Of a DNA stretch of 64,000 nt, positions 1 through 10,117 are shown piece after piece (position 1 is the stretch's first letter; every line of letters begins with the position of its first letter). The DNA lies in assembly GCA_031772625.1 (NCBI GenBank), contig CM062805.1:512472102-512536101 (forward strand), given 5' to 3'. This DNA comes from Pinus tabuliformis (taxonomy: Eukaryota; Streptophyta; Pinopsida; Pinales; Pinaceae). A program made the translations under genes and the position numbers. The notes below the pieces were generated by a model. It ran no database searches. It was not told the DNA's origin and saw only the letters and a program-made list of their open reading frames with translations.

Positions 1-240
1 GACATCCTTCGGGAACATAAATATGAGAACAGAAACAAATTTTTCGCCTACGTGAATGATATTCATTTAAGTCAGAATGAGGCTTTGGAGAAACTGGCCA
101 ACATTCGTCCGAGCTTACATCGAACGAACGAGCACTTCCATGAGTTGGACGCCAGAGTTGAACACATGGACTTTCATATGCATGAGCGATCAGGGCCTTT
201 AACTATGCCTCCTTTACACCCTCCTCAACTTCCTCTTTGA
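1..240 (+). CDS. C-terminal fragment of an unidentified ORF, cut by window edge
   Basis: The frame is open from base 1 and ends at the TGA at 238-240, giving 79 visible codons. An internal Met lies at 52, but the open codons upstream (DILREHKYENRNKFF...) suggest that the true start is outside the window. The peptide is hydrophilic, rich in His, Glu and Leu, and ends in a short Pro/Leu tail (PPLHPPQLPL). I do not recognise a family. About 140 bp downstream, at 383-392, there is a purine run (gttgggggag) like an LTR-element polypurine tract. The frame could therefore be the last ORF of an LTR element, but this is inference only. Confidence 0.3.
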   Translation, partial: DILREHKYENRNKFFAYVNDIHLSQNEALEKLANIRPSLHRTNEHFHELDARVEHMDFHMHERSGPLTMPPLHPPQLPL

Positions 241-499
241 CAAAATGCTCATAGTTTACTTGTTATTTTTGTTTCGTTTTAGGTATGTAAGCCTACTAAG
301 CCTCTCGAAAATAATAATCCAATAGATATATCTTATGCATACTCTAACTCTCCCAGTGAGCAAATTTGATTAGAGTGAAGTTGGGGGAGCTATAGAAAAA
401 CATTTTGTAATCCATATTTTCCTGTTAATATAATAGAAACTTTTAGATTAACCAAAATAATAATAATAATATCGATTTTAAAAAATTATATAAATATCA

Positions 500-566
<67 letters not shown>

Positions 567-1344
567 CTAAGTTATTTTTTTTAATAAAAGTGAAACTTCA
601 ATCTATATTAAGGAGATGTTGTTAAGTTATGTAAGTACTTAAAATTGAGGGTGGAAATATTCAAGAGGAGAATGTGATGACATGTGGAAACAAACAAAGA
701 CCAACTATATGACGAGCTGGTAGTAGTTTATACTATTTGAAATATATAGTTCTTATTTTATTTCTATCAACATATCTCCCTAAATCATTTTTTATTTCAG
801 GATATGAATGAATAGGTGAAAATGCATTCTAAAATTAACATGTTTCTATACCATTTTCTAATATGTGAATAAAGATATAAATAAAATTAGAAATAAAAGA
901 TAAAAATAGAAATTGATATTATATTATATTATATTGATATTGATATTGATATGTACAATAAAATCAATGCATTAGAATAAACAATATAAATTAAAATTAA
1001 AATTAAATTGAATAGAAATTTACATATACATTCAAATCAACGCATTAAAATTTAATTTGTATATTATATTTATATGTATGTTAAATAAAAACAAAAATTT
1101 ACATTTATATTAAAGTTAATGTATCAAAAATTAAAATATAATTAGAAACTAACTTATATATTAAAATAATAAACAAAATAATAAACATATTAGAAATTGA
1201 TATTCAAATAAAAATAAATAATAATAATTGAAATGCAAATAAAAATAGAAATAGAAAAATATTAATTAACTGTAGAGGTTGAATAGAGATAAAAATAGAA
1301 ACACATTGACTATAAATAGAAGTTGATTAGAAATTGAAATTGGC
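241..1344. other. AT-rich non-coding DNA with short degenerate repeats
   Basis: No gene is seen here. The stretch is strongly AT-rich and full of short variants of 'gaaatcaatgcattaaaa' and 'ataaaaatagaaattga'. The same repeat family resumes on the far side of the LINE at about 9212-9340. This shows that 241-1344 and 9236-9340 were contiguous before the LINE inserted. Confidence 0.6.
502..565. repeat. (TA)n microsatellite
   Basis: An essentially uninterrupted TA dinucleotide tract of about 64 bp inside AT-rich DNA. Confidence 0.95.
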
Positions 1345-1368
1345 ATGTATAATGAAATCAATGCATTA
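1345..1368. repeat. LINE target-site duplication, left copy
   Basis: The sequence begins atgtataatgaaatca and ends gcatta. It matches 9212-9235 at 22 of 24 positions. It lies directly against the (ATT)n tail of the LINE. Confidence 0.75.
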
Positions 1369-1671
1369 TTATTATTATTATTATTATTATTTTTTTCAGT
1401 ACGAAAAAAGCTTGATAGTATTATAAATCATTGATTCCAAAATACAATACAGTAGGATAGAGAGCCAAAACTTGTAGCCCGATAAACAATCTATGCTGCA
1501 AAGATGCAGGATACAAAACAATACTCTAGAAACCATACCATAGATAGATTCTGGGGATAGGAGACAAAACCCAAAACCGACGATACTTGCAATAACTGAG
1601 AAGCATGTGCTTTTAGAAGAAAAATATGAAAAACAGGTTCATGAAACATACCAGGGCCTGTAGTATGATCA

Positions 1672-2139
1672 CTATGTACCCGGAAGAGAGAAATCCTGGA
1701 TTTGATGCATTTCGTTCCCCACTGTTATGTTCATATTCCATTTTCCAATCTGTGTATGGAGCCCTTTCTTTGAAAGATCATCTGCAAGTATATTCTGGGA
1801 TCTGTCGACATGGTTAATGGAGAAATCCTTTGTAGTTTTCCAGAGAGAAGCGATTCTGTTCATCCAACCGGACAGATTGTGATTTTTTATGGAAATCTTA
1901 CCGTTAACATGGTCTATTATGAGTTTGGAGTCTCCATAGATCTGCAGGGAATCTATATTTAGGAAGTTACAGAACAGAAGTAGTCCTGATAGAGCCATAG
2001 CTTCCGCTTTGTTATTTGTTCCTTCTCCCCCATTCCAATAGATGGCAAAATGCTGATCCTCCTTTATACTTATGAAGACTCCACAAGCACATATTCCATT
2101 TTGAGCAGCCCCATCGAAATGAGCCCTAGGAAAACTCAT
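1672..2139 (-). CDS. LINE ORF2 C-terminal RNase H domain
   Basis: This is a 155-codon open segment of type I RNase H, which degrades the RNA strand of the RNA-DNA hybrid. The four acidic catalytic positions are visible: Asp9 (HFDGAA), Glu46 (NNKAEAMAL), Asp70 (YGDSKLII) and Asp120 (NILADDLSKKG). The fold order and length match the plant-type (RVT_3) RNase H found at the end of plant L1 ORF2. A stop follows at 1672, and about 270 bp of 3' UTR leads to the tail. The domain looks catalytically complete but is out of frame with the preceding connector. Confidence 0.9.
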   Translation of the reverse strand: MSFPRAHFDGAAQNGICACGVFISIKEDQHFAIYWNGGEGTNNKAEAMALSGLLLFCNFLNIDSLQIYGDSKLIIDHVNGKISIKNHNLSGWMNRIASLWKTTKDFSINHVDRSQNILADDLSKKGLHTQIGKWNMNITVGNEMHQIQDFSLPGT

Positions 2140-3284
2140 CTGGAAAGGTAATATTTCCTTTGACTTTTCATTTTTCTGCTGAGGGATGGGGGTGGAAATG
2201 CATTGTACTGGGAAACGATGAGTTCAAAAATAGATTTAAAACTATCCTTTCTGTCTTGAAATAAAACCTTATTCCTCCATTTCCAGATTGACCAAAAGAC
2301 TAATAGAGGGATAGGTCTCCAAATCGCTTTCTGTTTACTCCACCAAACAAATGCTTCTTTTATTGAGGAATGAGTAATATAATTGAAGCCAAAATAAGAG
2401 GCCAGATTCTTCCAGAGCTCCTGGGAATGAACACATTTTAAGAAAATGTGTAAATTGTATTCTTCCTCAGATTTGCAAATTAAGCAGATAGCAGGGCCAT
2501 ACCAGTTCCTCTTTTGCAAATTGTCCCAGGTAAGATTTTTATTGTGAAAAACAAGCCATGAGAATATGATAATCTTATAGGGACACCCAGATTTCCAAAA
2601 CGTGAAAGGGAAGATGTTTTCGGAAAGTGGAATATGGACCTCTAGAAGAGATAGATATATGTCTTTTACATAAACATTCATCTTCCCTCCCTTCCCCTTC
2701 CAGATAATACCATCCTCAGCTTCAGATCTACATATCCCCCTATTTTTCATTATCCAAATAATCTGATTCCACTGTAGGGCTAATAAACCATTTAGGCCCA
2801 ACGCAGAGGCATTTTTCCAGATGGGTAGAGTACCCTGCCATTCATCTATAACCTGTGCCCAGTTAAAAATTCCCTTTTGGTGGAGGAAATGTAATAACTG
2901 TGGAGAAAAAGATATATCTTCTTCTCTGCCCACAATGGGATCAAGGCCAATAATTATATTGTTCCCTATCTGAAAGCTCCACACTAGGTTTTTGAGAAAG
3001 AACTGTTCTATCTTACGGAAGCTCCTCCATATGGCAGATCCCTGGGCAGATCCTATCGATCTTTTCCTGTACCAATAAGTAATATCTCTATTGCCCATGT
3101 ATTTCATTCTAATGGACTTACTCCATATATTGTCCCCTAAAACACCTCTCCATAAAGATTTACACAGCAAAGCTAGACCAAACTTTCGTAGATCCATGAT
3201 ACCCCATCCCCCCATCTTCTTTGGAAGGGTAAGGTTTGATAGTTTAGACAGGTGAAATTTCCTTTTTTCCTTATTCCCCCCCAT
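2136..3284 (-). CDS. LINE ORF2 connector with zf-RVT zinc finger
   Basis: This is a 382-codon open segment continuing ORF2 after the RT. It begins in the conserved KMGGWGIMDL block (23-32) that follows RT in plant LINEs. It ends in a zf-RVT domain with FTFWKSGCPYK (227-237), then CLIC (267-270), His279 and Cys284, in the pattern C-x2-C-x8-H-x4-C. This finger is typical of plant L1 elements and is thought to help bind nucleic acid. The segment then passes into a WSIWKWRNKVLF motif, the usual linker before RNase H. It stops at 2136 just as the RNase H frame starts, so a single frameshift separates the two. Confidence 0.85.
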   Translation of the reverse strand: MGGNKEKRKFHLSKLSNLTLPKKMGGWGIMDLRKFGLALLCKSLWRGVLGDNIWSKSIRMKYMGNRDITYWYRKRSIGSAQGSAIWRSFRKIEQFFLKNLVWSFQIGNNIIIGLDPIVGREEDISFSPQLLHFLHQKGIFNWAQVIDEWQGTLPIWKNASALGLNGLLALQWNQIIWIMKNRGICRSEAEDGIIWKGKGGKMNVYVKDIYLSLLEVHIPLSENIFPFTFWKSGCPYKIIIFSWLVFHNKNLTWDNLQKRNWYGPAICLICKSEEEYNLHIFLKCVHSQELWKNLASYFGFNYITHSSIKEAFVWWSKQKAIWRPIPLLVFWSIWKWRNKVLFQDRKDSFKSIFELIVSQYNAFPPPSLSRKMKSQRKYYLSR

Positions 3285-4627
3285 ATAAAATTTGTTGTTA
3301 ATCTATTCAGATTGTGGATAACACTTGCCGGTATATAAAATAAATGGGCCCAATATACCATTAGCTGGGCCAACACAGATTGAGTTAAAATCATCCTCCC
3401 AACCATTGAAAGGCATTTATATTCCCATCCTGCTATTCTCATAAAGTACCTGTTGTGGATCCACGTCCAGTCAGCACTTGTATAACCCAATGGTTTCAGA
3501 TGATACCCCAAGTATTTCATGCCCTCTTTTAGTGGTTTCGCTTGTATATTGTAGAGCTGGACCAGATAATCTATTATTTCCATATTTACATCCCCATGAT
3601 GAAAGGAATATTTTCCGTCATTTATAAGAAGACCTGTAGCTCTTTGAAAATTTCCCAAAATTCCATGCAGACAGTTCCAGGAATGCCGACAGAGCATTGC
3701 AAAAATCAAAATGTCATCCACAAATAAGTTATGAGAAAAATAGTTTCCCCTGCTGATTTTTAGTGGGCGACATCTACCCTCCCTGACAACTCTTTTTATA
3801 TGGAGGCTTAAAGAGTCCATAACAAGAATGAACAGAAGGGGGGAAAGGGAACACCCCTGTCGAAGACCTCTGGCAGCAGAGAAAAAGGTAGATGGAATAC
3901 CATTGATAAGAATGGCATAGTTGACATTTTCCACACAAGCCATTATCCAATTAGTACATTGATTATTGAGCCCAATTTTGATAAGAAGGCACCTCAGAAA
4001 TCCCCAATCGAGACAATCATAGGCCTTCTTAAGGTCTATTTTTAGGATGGCCGCTTCAATATTTTTTGTGTGCATTGAGTGCAGGCATTCTTGAGTAATA
4101 GCAACGGCTTCCAGGATGTTCCTTCCGATTAAGAAGCCATGTTGTTCCTGGGTCAAAGAGCTTGATAGGATGCCTCGAATTCTTCCTGATATGATTTTGG
4201 AAATTATTTTGTATATGGTATTGCAAAGAGAAATGGGTCTGAAGTCTGAAAAAGTGAGAGAAACCTTTTTTTTTGGGATTAAGGTAATGAATGTAGAGGA
4301 GATAATATGGTTTATTTTGCCCGTAATCCTGGATTCCTCAACCATACCCAAAAGGTCATGCTTTATCAGATCGAAGAAATGAATGAAAAAGTCTATCGTC
4401 CAGCCGTCAGGGCCCGGACTTTTATCTTTTTTAAAAGATTTCATGACTGCCAATAGCTCCTCCTCTGTGACATTAGCAAATAACAGATCATTTTGTTCCT
4501 CGTCGAACATGGATGGAAAGGGATCGATACCCCAGAGGATATCCTCAATCCCAATGTCCCGGTTCCTTTTGTATGAATTCTGAAAAAAATTGACTGCTTC
4601 TTTTGTGATTTCATCTTGAGTCTGCAC
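3173..4627 (-). CDS. LINE ORF2 reverse transcriptase segment
   Basis: This is a 484-codon open segment holding the whole RT core. Visible motifs are KSPGPDGW (69-76), which is characteristic of LINE RT0/1, a SDFRPISLCN block (127-136), DLKKAYD (198-204, first catalytic Asp), RGLRQGCSLSP (253-263), and FVDD (302-305). The last is the catalytic YADD-type box with Val at the second position. The thumb region follows (MKYLGYHL, then the RMILTQSVL helix). The frame is lost in the last 30 or so residues, where it overlaps the 3284-2136 segment. The segment is open at its N-terminus only in a different frame from the endonuclease, so one frameshift separates them. Confidence 0.9.
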   Translation of the reverse strand: MQTQDEITKEAVNFFQNSYKRNRDIGIEDILWGIDPFPSMFDEEQNDLLFANVTEEELLAVMKSFKKDKSPGPDGWTIDFFIHFFDLIKHDLLGMVEESRITGKINHIISSTFITLIPKKKVSLTFSDFRPISLCNTIYKIISKIISGRIRGILSSSLTQEQHGFLIGRNILEAVAITQECLHSMHTKNIEAAILKIDLKKAYDCLDWGFLRCLLIKIGLNNQCTNWIMACVENVNYAILINGIPSTFFSAARGLRQGCSLSPLLFILVMDSLSLHIKRVVREGRCRPLKISRGNYFSHNLFVDDILIFAMLCRHSWNCLHGILGNFQRATGLLINDGKYSFHHGDVNMEIIDYLVQLYNIQAKPLKEGMKYLGYHLKPLGYTSADWTWIHNRYFMRIAGWEYKCLSMVGRMILTQSVLAQLMVYWAHLFYIPASVIHNLNRLTTNFIWGGIRKKGNFTCLNYQTLPFQRRWGDGVSWIYESLV

Positions 4628-4810
4628 CAGGTTGCCCTCCTCATCTTTTATCTCCCATATTGTATTTGTTTCTCATCTTTTGTTTGCATATCTGTGAAAT
4701 TTTTTTGTGTTCCTGTCACCCTCTTTTAACCAAATCGCTCTGCTTTTCAGTCTCCAGGTTGCTTCTTCAATGGCCAGGAGGTTATGCCTACTTCTTTCCA
4801 ACTCCCTTAT

Positions 4811-5800
4811 CTAGGCACGCAGTTCCAAAGAAATTTTGTTATCAGTCAATCTCCCCGCGATCCTGTCAAGCTCCCTATTTATATCTTGAAGAGCTAATCT
4901 GTTAGTATGCTTCTTTTTGAATTGCCATTCTTTAACACATTTCCTGAGTGATACCAGGCGGCACAGTAAGGAATGGGCATGAGAGGATGGGTCAAGTGGA
5001 GAGGATGATAGCCAAGAATCCTGAACAATTTTATTGAACTCAGCATCCTCCAACCATATTCTGTTGAACTTGAAAGGAAAACCCTTCCTGTGGCTCTGAG
5101 CAATCCATTGCAGGGAAATAGGTCTATGATCAGATATGAAACATGGTAAAATATTTGAGGAGGGTAACCCAAGACGATCCATCAGCCTGTCATGGATTAG
5201 GAAGCGATCAAGTCTTTTTGCAAGATATGCATTCTCGGATCTCCCATTATCCCAAGTAGGAGCCATCTTGGAAGGACAAATATCCACAAAGTTGTACTGG
5301 AGTATAGCCTCCCTAATGATCCCTCCCACTGGATCATTTTTCCTACCTCTGCCCCACACTTCATCATTACTCAAAGTACAGTTCAAATCACCTGCTATCA
5401 GTAAAGAGTCAATTTCCATAATCTCAGAGGACAAGAATCGTTTCCAGTATGAAAGACGATCCTTATATGGGGCGTAAACATTCAGAATATGTACAATACC
5501 AGCCATGCCCCTAAATTTTGCAAGAAGTAGGATGCCATCAAAGCATCTGAAAGCCCTGGCCAATATCCAGGACGGGTCCCATAGAACAGCTAGACCCCCA
5601 GAAAGACCGATAGCCCTTGTCGCAACAATATGCCATGTAGGAAACATGCGCCTGAAATAGGCTATTGTTTCAGGACTGCCATGCATAGTTTCTTGAATAA
5701 GGATTATTTTTGACGAAGATGATTGAAATAAATTCTTAAGAGCCAAGAATTTTGGGTCCGCTCCAAGACCTCTTATATTCATAGAGAGAATTTTAATCAT
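4811..5800 (-). CDS. LINE ORF2 N-terminal part: AP-like endonuclease (EEP) domain
   Basis: This is a 329-codon open segment at the start of ORF2. It is an exonuclease-endonuclease-phosphatase fold enzyme that nicks the target DNA strand for target-primed reverse transcription. Catalytic motifs are visible in order: MNIRGLG (residues 7-13), QET (36-38, metal-binding Glu), a GGLAVLWD segment (68-75), NVYAPY (107-112), GDLN (137-140), KRLDRF (195-200), and the terminal SDH (223-225). All the expected catalytic residues appear to be present, so the domain itself looks intact. After about residue 230 the sequence becomes the linker toward the RT and then runs into a stop at 4811, upstream of the RT frame. 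The start codon is the ATG of the ATGA overlap with ORF1. Confidence 0.9.
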   Translation of the reverse strand: MIKILSMNIRGLGADPKFLALKNLFQSSSSKIILIQETMHGSPETIAYFRRMFPTWHIVATRAIGLSGGLAVLWDPSWILARAFRCFDGILLLAKFRGMAGIVHILNVYAPYKDRLSYWKRFLSSEIMEIDSLLIAGDLNCTLSNDEVWGRGRKNDPVGGIIREAILQYNFVDICPSKMAPTWDNGRSENAYLAKRLDRFLIHDRLMDRLGLPSSNILPCFISDHRPISLQWIAQSHRKGFPFKFNRIWLEDAEFNKIVQDSWLSSSPLDPSSHAHSLLCRLVSLRKCVKEWQFKKKHTNRLALQDINRELDRIAGRLTDNKISLELRA

Positions 5801-7524
5801 GAGGTCTTTTCTCCAAGCTTACTTGCTCTAAGAGGCCCACTTACCGCAAGATCTATAATAGGAATATCAATTAGGGATGGATCATGATGATCATTTCTGG
5901 ACTTATCCCTCCTGCCTTGGAAATGCCTGCTACCTCTGTTTTGCTTCCTTCTAACAGTGATATTTCCTGCCGAGGTTGGACTAATAATAGGAGAGGAGGA
6001 TTTCCGAGGTTTGTGAATGGTGAGAGGGTGAAGATGAAGGGATTCTCTTCTCAAAAGCATATCAAGATCACTTCCAATCGAATTAGTAGGGGAAGATACA
6101 GGAGAATTTAGAGGAGTGACAGAGACAACCAGAGCTTTTCCTTTTAAATCAGTCTTGTTTTTATCCTGAGAGGAACCATGCAAGATTGGAGGAGATGGAG
6201 CTTTACCTTTAGAAACAGGTCTGTCTTTGACAGGAGATGGAGAAGAAGATGGAATGAAAGTGATGTGGGATGAAGTATTGATGTCAAGATAAGGGTGCGG
6301 AAATGGAAGAGGAGACCTAATAGCTTTCCCCGGGGAAGGTTCCGGAGGATAAGGATGAGAGTGAAAGACCTCCTATCTACCCAATGGAGGAAATGAAACT
6401 GGAGCATTATTAAGAGAATGGCTGAAATTAACCTGAGATTGGGATCGTGGAATGGATGAAGGAGCATCTAGATTCTCTTTTGGGGAAAAGAGTTTCGGTG
6501 AGAAAACTCGCAAGACGGACCAATCGACTTCGAAAGGCTTCTAGATAGAACCGGTGAAACTTTATCTGCAAACGTGGCCGTTCCTTTTAATTGATTCCTC
6601 TCCCCCCCAGCTTCACTGTACTCATTATCTGATAAGTGGGTGAAAAATTTCACATAAGATTCCTTCCTTTTCTCCTTTCCTCCCGGACGCTGAGCACAGT
6701 TCCATTTTAAGTGCCCTATTTTATGATAGACCGAGCATTGAAAAGGAACACCCAAGTAATCAAGTCTCTGTTGAATATATAACTCACCCAATTAAGGTCA
6801 ATGTTCTCCGTAAAACCACCTCTGTATTCTTTCTCAATAAGAATCCATGCTACCCTTTTATCCTTAGCTCCTAGACATTTGGGATCCACAGAAACAAATT
6901 TCCCAATAGCATTCCCTATATCAGAAAGCGTCTCCTTTGTCCATAATTCAATAGGGAGGCCTGGTAATATGACCTAGATGAGGTTGTTTAATGGGGTATT
7001 TTGTAATGGATTGAAACCAATATACCATTTGTGGAGGGCCAGAAAACTTTTCCCATGGACCCAAGGAAGAGCCCATATAGTATCCAGATCCTTCACATTT
7101 AAGAAATGGAAGCTGTACCAATCCTTCATGAGCCTAACAATCATGGGGATGTACCCCAGTAGAGAATTCCATTTGGAACCAAGCCAAATTCTCATCTGAG
7201 CATCTTCCATATCAGGAAAATGCCATCAACCAACCAAAGCACGGGAATGAAGACTGGCTATTCTGTCTGTGAGAAAGACACTATCCAGATTAATAGCCGA
7301 TGGAGGTGGGACAATCTTTGCAGGACGATGGTTTTCTTATGTCGCGGATGTACATGTCCGCCACCTTTTTGTTCATGTAATGACTGAGAAGGTTGAGGAA
7401 TCAAATGATCAGCTAGAGAGGACTGCTAGTTCATCGGATTGATAGGTCTACAATGGTTTGCTTCTGCCTCCATGGCAGCCCACACCATAGCTAACGTGTC
7501 AGACTCAATGGATAATATCTCCAT
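5797..7524 (-). pseudogene. LINE ORF1 (DUF4283-type RNA-binding domain plus zinc knuckle), broken
   Basis: ORF1 encodes the RNA-binding nucleocapsid-like protein of the LINE. The likely start is the ATG at 7524 (MEILSIESDTLAMVWAAMEAE). The DUF4283-like core is clear at 7210-6790: WALPWVHGKSFLALHKW, then the LPGLPIELWT block and GGFTENIDLNW. A zinc-knuckle-like cluster follows (FQCSVYHKIGHLKWNC, about 6740-6690), in which the second Cys of C-x2-C-x4-H-x4-C reads Tyr. The C-terminus (6183-5797) is a basic, Ser/Pro-rich tail. Breaks seen are an in-frame TAG after PMN near the N-terminus, a TAG in NLI*VILPGLP (about 6974), a frameshift near 6790, and further frame changes between 6468 and 6183. 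The TGA at 5799-5797 overlaps the ORF2 ATG. Confidence 0.75.
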
Positions 7525-9211
7525 AAGGCTCACGGATATTCCGATAATCAACAGATAAGCAGTTAGGAAAGGACAGGCATGCCAAAAGAGAAAAATATGG
7601 GGAGAAAATCAAGAAAAATAATGGGAAAAGACAAATCAGTACATTCCAGGTAAGAAAAGGAATGGTTCTGATATACGAAACATTCCCATAATAAAAGGTT
7701 TGACAGGACGAATGGATCAAAAGATTATTCCCAAATCTTTCAGCACCTATAAACACCTAGGGAATACCAACTACTGACAGATAATAGAAATGGTTCTGAC
7801 ATACGAAACATTCCCATAATAAAAGGTCTGACAGGATGAATGGAACGAAAGATTATTCCCAAATATTTCAGCACCTAAATACACCTCGGAATACCAGCTA
7901 CTGACAGAAAATAGAAAGGTTGACTTACTTTCCAGAGAATGAGAAGAAACCAGAAGCAGCGATGGCATACTTTAGGAGGAACCAATTACTCACGTGTACC
8001 ATCCTACGTCCAAACCCCACCCCCCCGGTTCTCGGAAAAAAACAACTCAGGATATTTCCGTCTCCGGAAAAACCAGAGGGACAGAAATGGCAAGATAATC
8101 GATACAGATAGGATTCATGAAAAGCATGGTAAAACAATGCAGCAACAGTAACAATACTTACACTTACACCACCAATGACCTATTCTGAAACTGAAATCTA
8201 GGCATGGCTTAGATATGACACATATGTTCAGAAACCATGCAATTTTATTTAGAAGGACCTTAATTCCTGATAAAACTTTGTGATCCATGCACAGAGACAT
8301 GAACGGAAATCTATCCTTATATTACGAGACTGGAAAATGAAAACCATAGAAACTACACTACAGATCAAGATTTATCATCTGTATAATGCTCAGGAAAAAT
8401 AACAATACGATAAGATTTGAATGAGGAACTAACCTTCAAAAGATAGAGCAAAATGACATGTTGCCACCGAGAAGAAACATCACCAGACCAGAGCCGCCTC
8501 GACCTGAAAACTCCTTCATGTGCCGAGAAACACCAAAGATGTCGTGACAAAACACAGACGGATAGAGAGAGAAAAGGCCAGGATACGTAAGCCGACACAG
8601 AAGCCAGAAAGATGCTAATAGCTTAGTCAAAATGGAGGAAAATACAAATGGCTAAGTTCAAATACAGTGAACACAAAACCAGGAGGAGGACTACATCACT
8701 GAGTCCATAGACAGACTAACAGATAACCAGCATAATCAGAAAGGAAACCTAAATCGATGGACAACCGCAAAACTAAACGCATGATTTTATAAACAGGCAA
8801 ACGGATAATCAACTTTAAATGGGAGATAATACCAGAAGGGTGAGTCACGCTAGAGCCTGGGCTATCACCTTCCTTGCACAGAAATGCACAGGGAAGTGAA
8901 GAAAAGAAAAATGTCAAACAAAAACACTCCCCGCATTATACCAAAAGAGAAAAGAAGGAGGATGGATAAAGAGCCAACACGTAGCTAGACGGATGGCTGC
9001 CAGAGAGGCTTCAGGAAAAAACAAGCTATGCGTGGAGGTAATAGGTGTCATGCCAAAGACAATGTAACGTATCCCCAAACAGGCGCCCCCTCTAGGAATC
9101 CACAGGTTCTATTGGCCATCACGACGGCCCAACCAGAGCACTTGAAATGGTCTCTGAGGACTCGGCATGAGGTATCGGCAGCTCGACAGGTGGTCTCGGT
9201 AGCTATTTGAT
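7525..9211 (-). other. LINE 5' region, non-coding
   Basis: About 1.7 kb lies upstream of ORF1 on the minus strand. No conserved protein segment is recognised. It contains the tandem duplication at 7663-7918. The end at 9211 is set by the TSD. It presumably contains the internal promoter of the LINE, but I can point to no specific motif. Confidence 0.55.
7663..7918. repeat. Two tandem copies of a 128-bp block in the LINE 5' region
   Basis: Both copies (7663-7790 and 7791-7918) begin tggttctga.atacgaaacat and end with a ctgacag..aatagaaa block. They differ at roughly one position in ten. L1 elements in other organisms often carry tandem monomers in the 5' promoter region, so this may be a promoter monomer pair. 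That role is inference. Confidence 0.85.
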
Positions 9212-9235
9212 ATGTACACTGAAATCAATGCATTA
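9212..9235. repeat. LINE target-site duplication, right copy
   Basis: This is the partner of 1345-1368. Similar motifs recur in the flanking AT-rich DNA, so chance similarity inflates the match somewhat. Its position exactly at the change in sequence character supports the assignment. Confidence 0.75.
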
Positions 9236-9609
9236 AAACTTGACATATATAATGAAATCAACAATTATGTATATGTACATTAAATCGAAATAAAAAAATT
9301 AACTTGTACATTGAAATCAATGGAATAAAATTTGCAATAAAATTAATTATTAGCATGATGGAATAGAGATACTACCAAATGTTGGTGCCATAAGAATGAG
9401 TGGGCATAATTTATTCATGAGCATTCATACATTCTCAAAAATGTAAATATGTAGGCATAAAAATTTCAAGAATGCGTGTGTTCTTATAAACATGCATGTG
9501 TTTCTTTTTTCCAAATTTAGCTTCTTCCAATCTCCACATCAAATTTATGACCTGTCTTAAAAACACACGTGTTATTAATGCACATATGTTCTTAAAAAAA
9601 TGAGTATGG
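9236..9609. other. AT-rich flank, no gene seen
   Basis: This continues the AT-rich repeat family seen left of the LINE (repeats of gaaatcaa.gcattaaaa up to about 9340). Non-repetitive AT-rich sequence follows, with no convincing coding frame. Confidence 0.5.
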
Positions 9610-10110
9610 GTTCCTCTTTGCATGGGGGAAGAGAGAGGGAGGCGAGGGGAATAAGGAAACAGAGAGAGGTAAAAAGAGGGATGGGGAGAGGTGGAGAAAT
9701 ATAAATGCATAGGGAAATGGTTAGAGAGGGGGGGCCTTGGCTAGAAAGAGAGAGAGAGAATGTAGGGGAAGAGGGAGAGGGATTGGTGGAGGGAAAAAAG
9801 GATAAAGATAGAGTGGGATAAGGAGAGAGAGAGAGATAAAGGGATATAAACAGGGGTATACAAAGAGGGAGATTTGGGAAGGAGGGACATGTATGGGTAG
9901 GTGGAGGGGAGAGACAAATTCAAACATATGCAGGGAGGGTAGAGAGAGATGGGGAAATAGAGAAAGGGAGAGAAAGACATCAAGAGAGAGAGAGAGAGAG
10001 AGAGATTAGGGAAGGAGAGAGATGGATATAAGAGGGATATATAGGGATAAAGAGAGAGAATGGAGGAGGGAGAAGGGAGAGTGAGTGAGGGAGATAGTGT
10101 TTAAAAAAAA
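9610..10110 (+). repeat. Purine-rich (GA/GGGA) low-complexity block 1
   Basis: The plus strand is almost all A and G for about 500 bp, built from irregular agagaggg, gggata and ggaga units, with a short pure (GA)n run near 9983-10006. The minus-strand frames that cross it are Ser/Leu/Pro/Tyr low-complexity strings and are not genes. Confidence 0.9.
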
Positions 10111-10117
10111 GTTTCCT

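Larger units (their letters stand above)
1672..5800 (-). pseudogene. LINE ORF2 (endonuclease-RT-zf-RVT-RNase H), frameshifted
   Basis: This is the replication polyprotein of the LINE. It nicks target DNA and primes reverse transcription there. The domains lie in order along the minus strand: endonuclease 5800-4811, RT 4627-3173, zf-RVT connector 3284-2136, RNase H 2139-1672. They are in different frames. I see breaks between endonuclease and RT (about 4811-4627), near 3280-3173 between RT and connector, and near 2139 before RNase H. The ATG at 5800-5798 overlaps the ORF1 stop by four bases (ATGA). The total span of about 4.1 kb (about 1375 codons) is the usual ORF2 length for plant L1s. No functional protein is expected from this copy. 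Confidence 0.9.
1369..9211 (-). mobile_element. L1-type plant LINE, near full length, mutated
   Basis: This is a non-LTR retrotransposon of about 7.84 kb on the minus strand. In minus-strand order it has a 5' region (about 9211-7525) with a duplicated block, ORF1 (7524-5797), ORF2 (5800-1672), a 3' UTR, and an A/TAA-rich tail that reads on the plus strand as (ATT)n plus a T run at about 1366-1398. A 24-bp direct repeat flanks it (1345-1368 and 9212-9235, 22/24 matching). The ORF2 domain order (endonuclease, RT, zf-RVT, RNase H) is that of plant L1 elements. Both ORFs carry a few stops or frameshifts, so this copy is dead, but most domains still read through. The full length and good TSD match suggest moderate age. 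The exact 5' end is placed from the TSD. Confidence 0.9.

Noticed and set aside
3542-4583. Plus-strand frames opposite the LINE RT
   Set aside because: They are antisense shadows of the clear RT segment.
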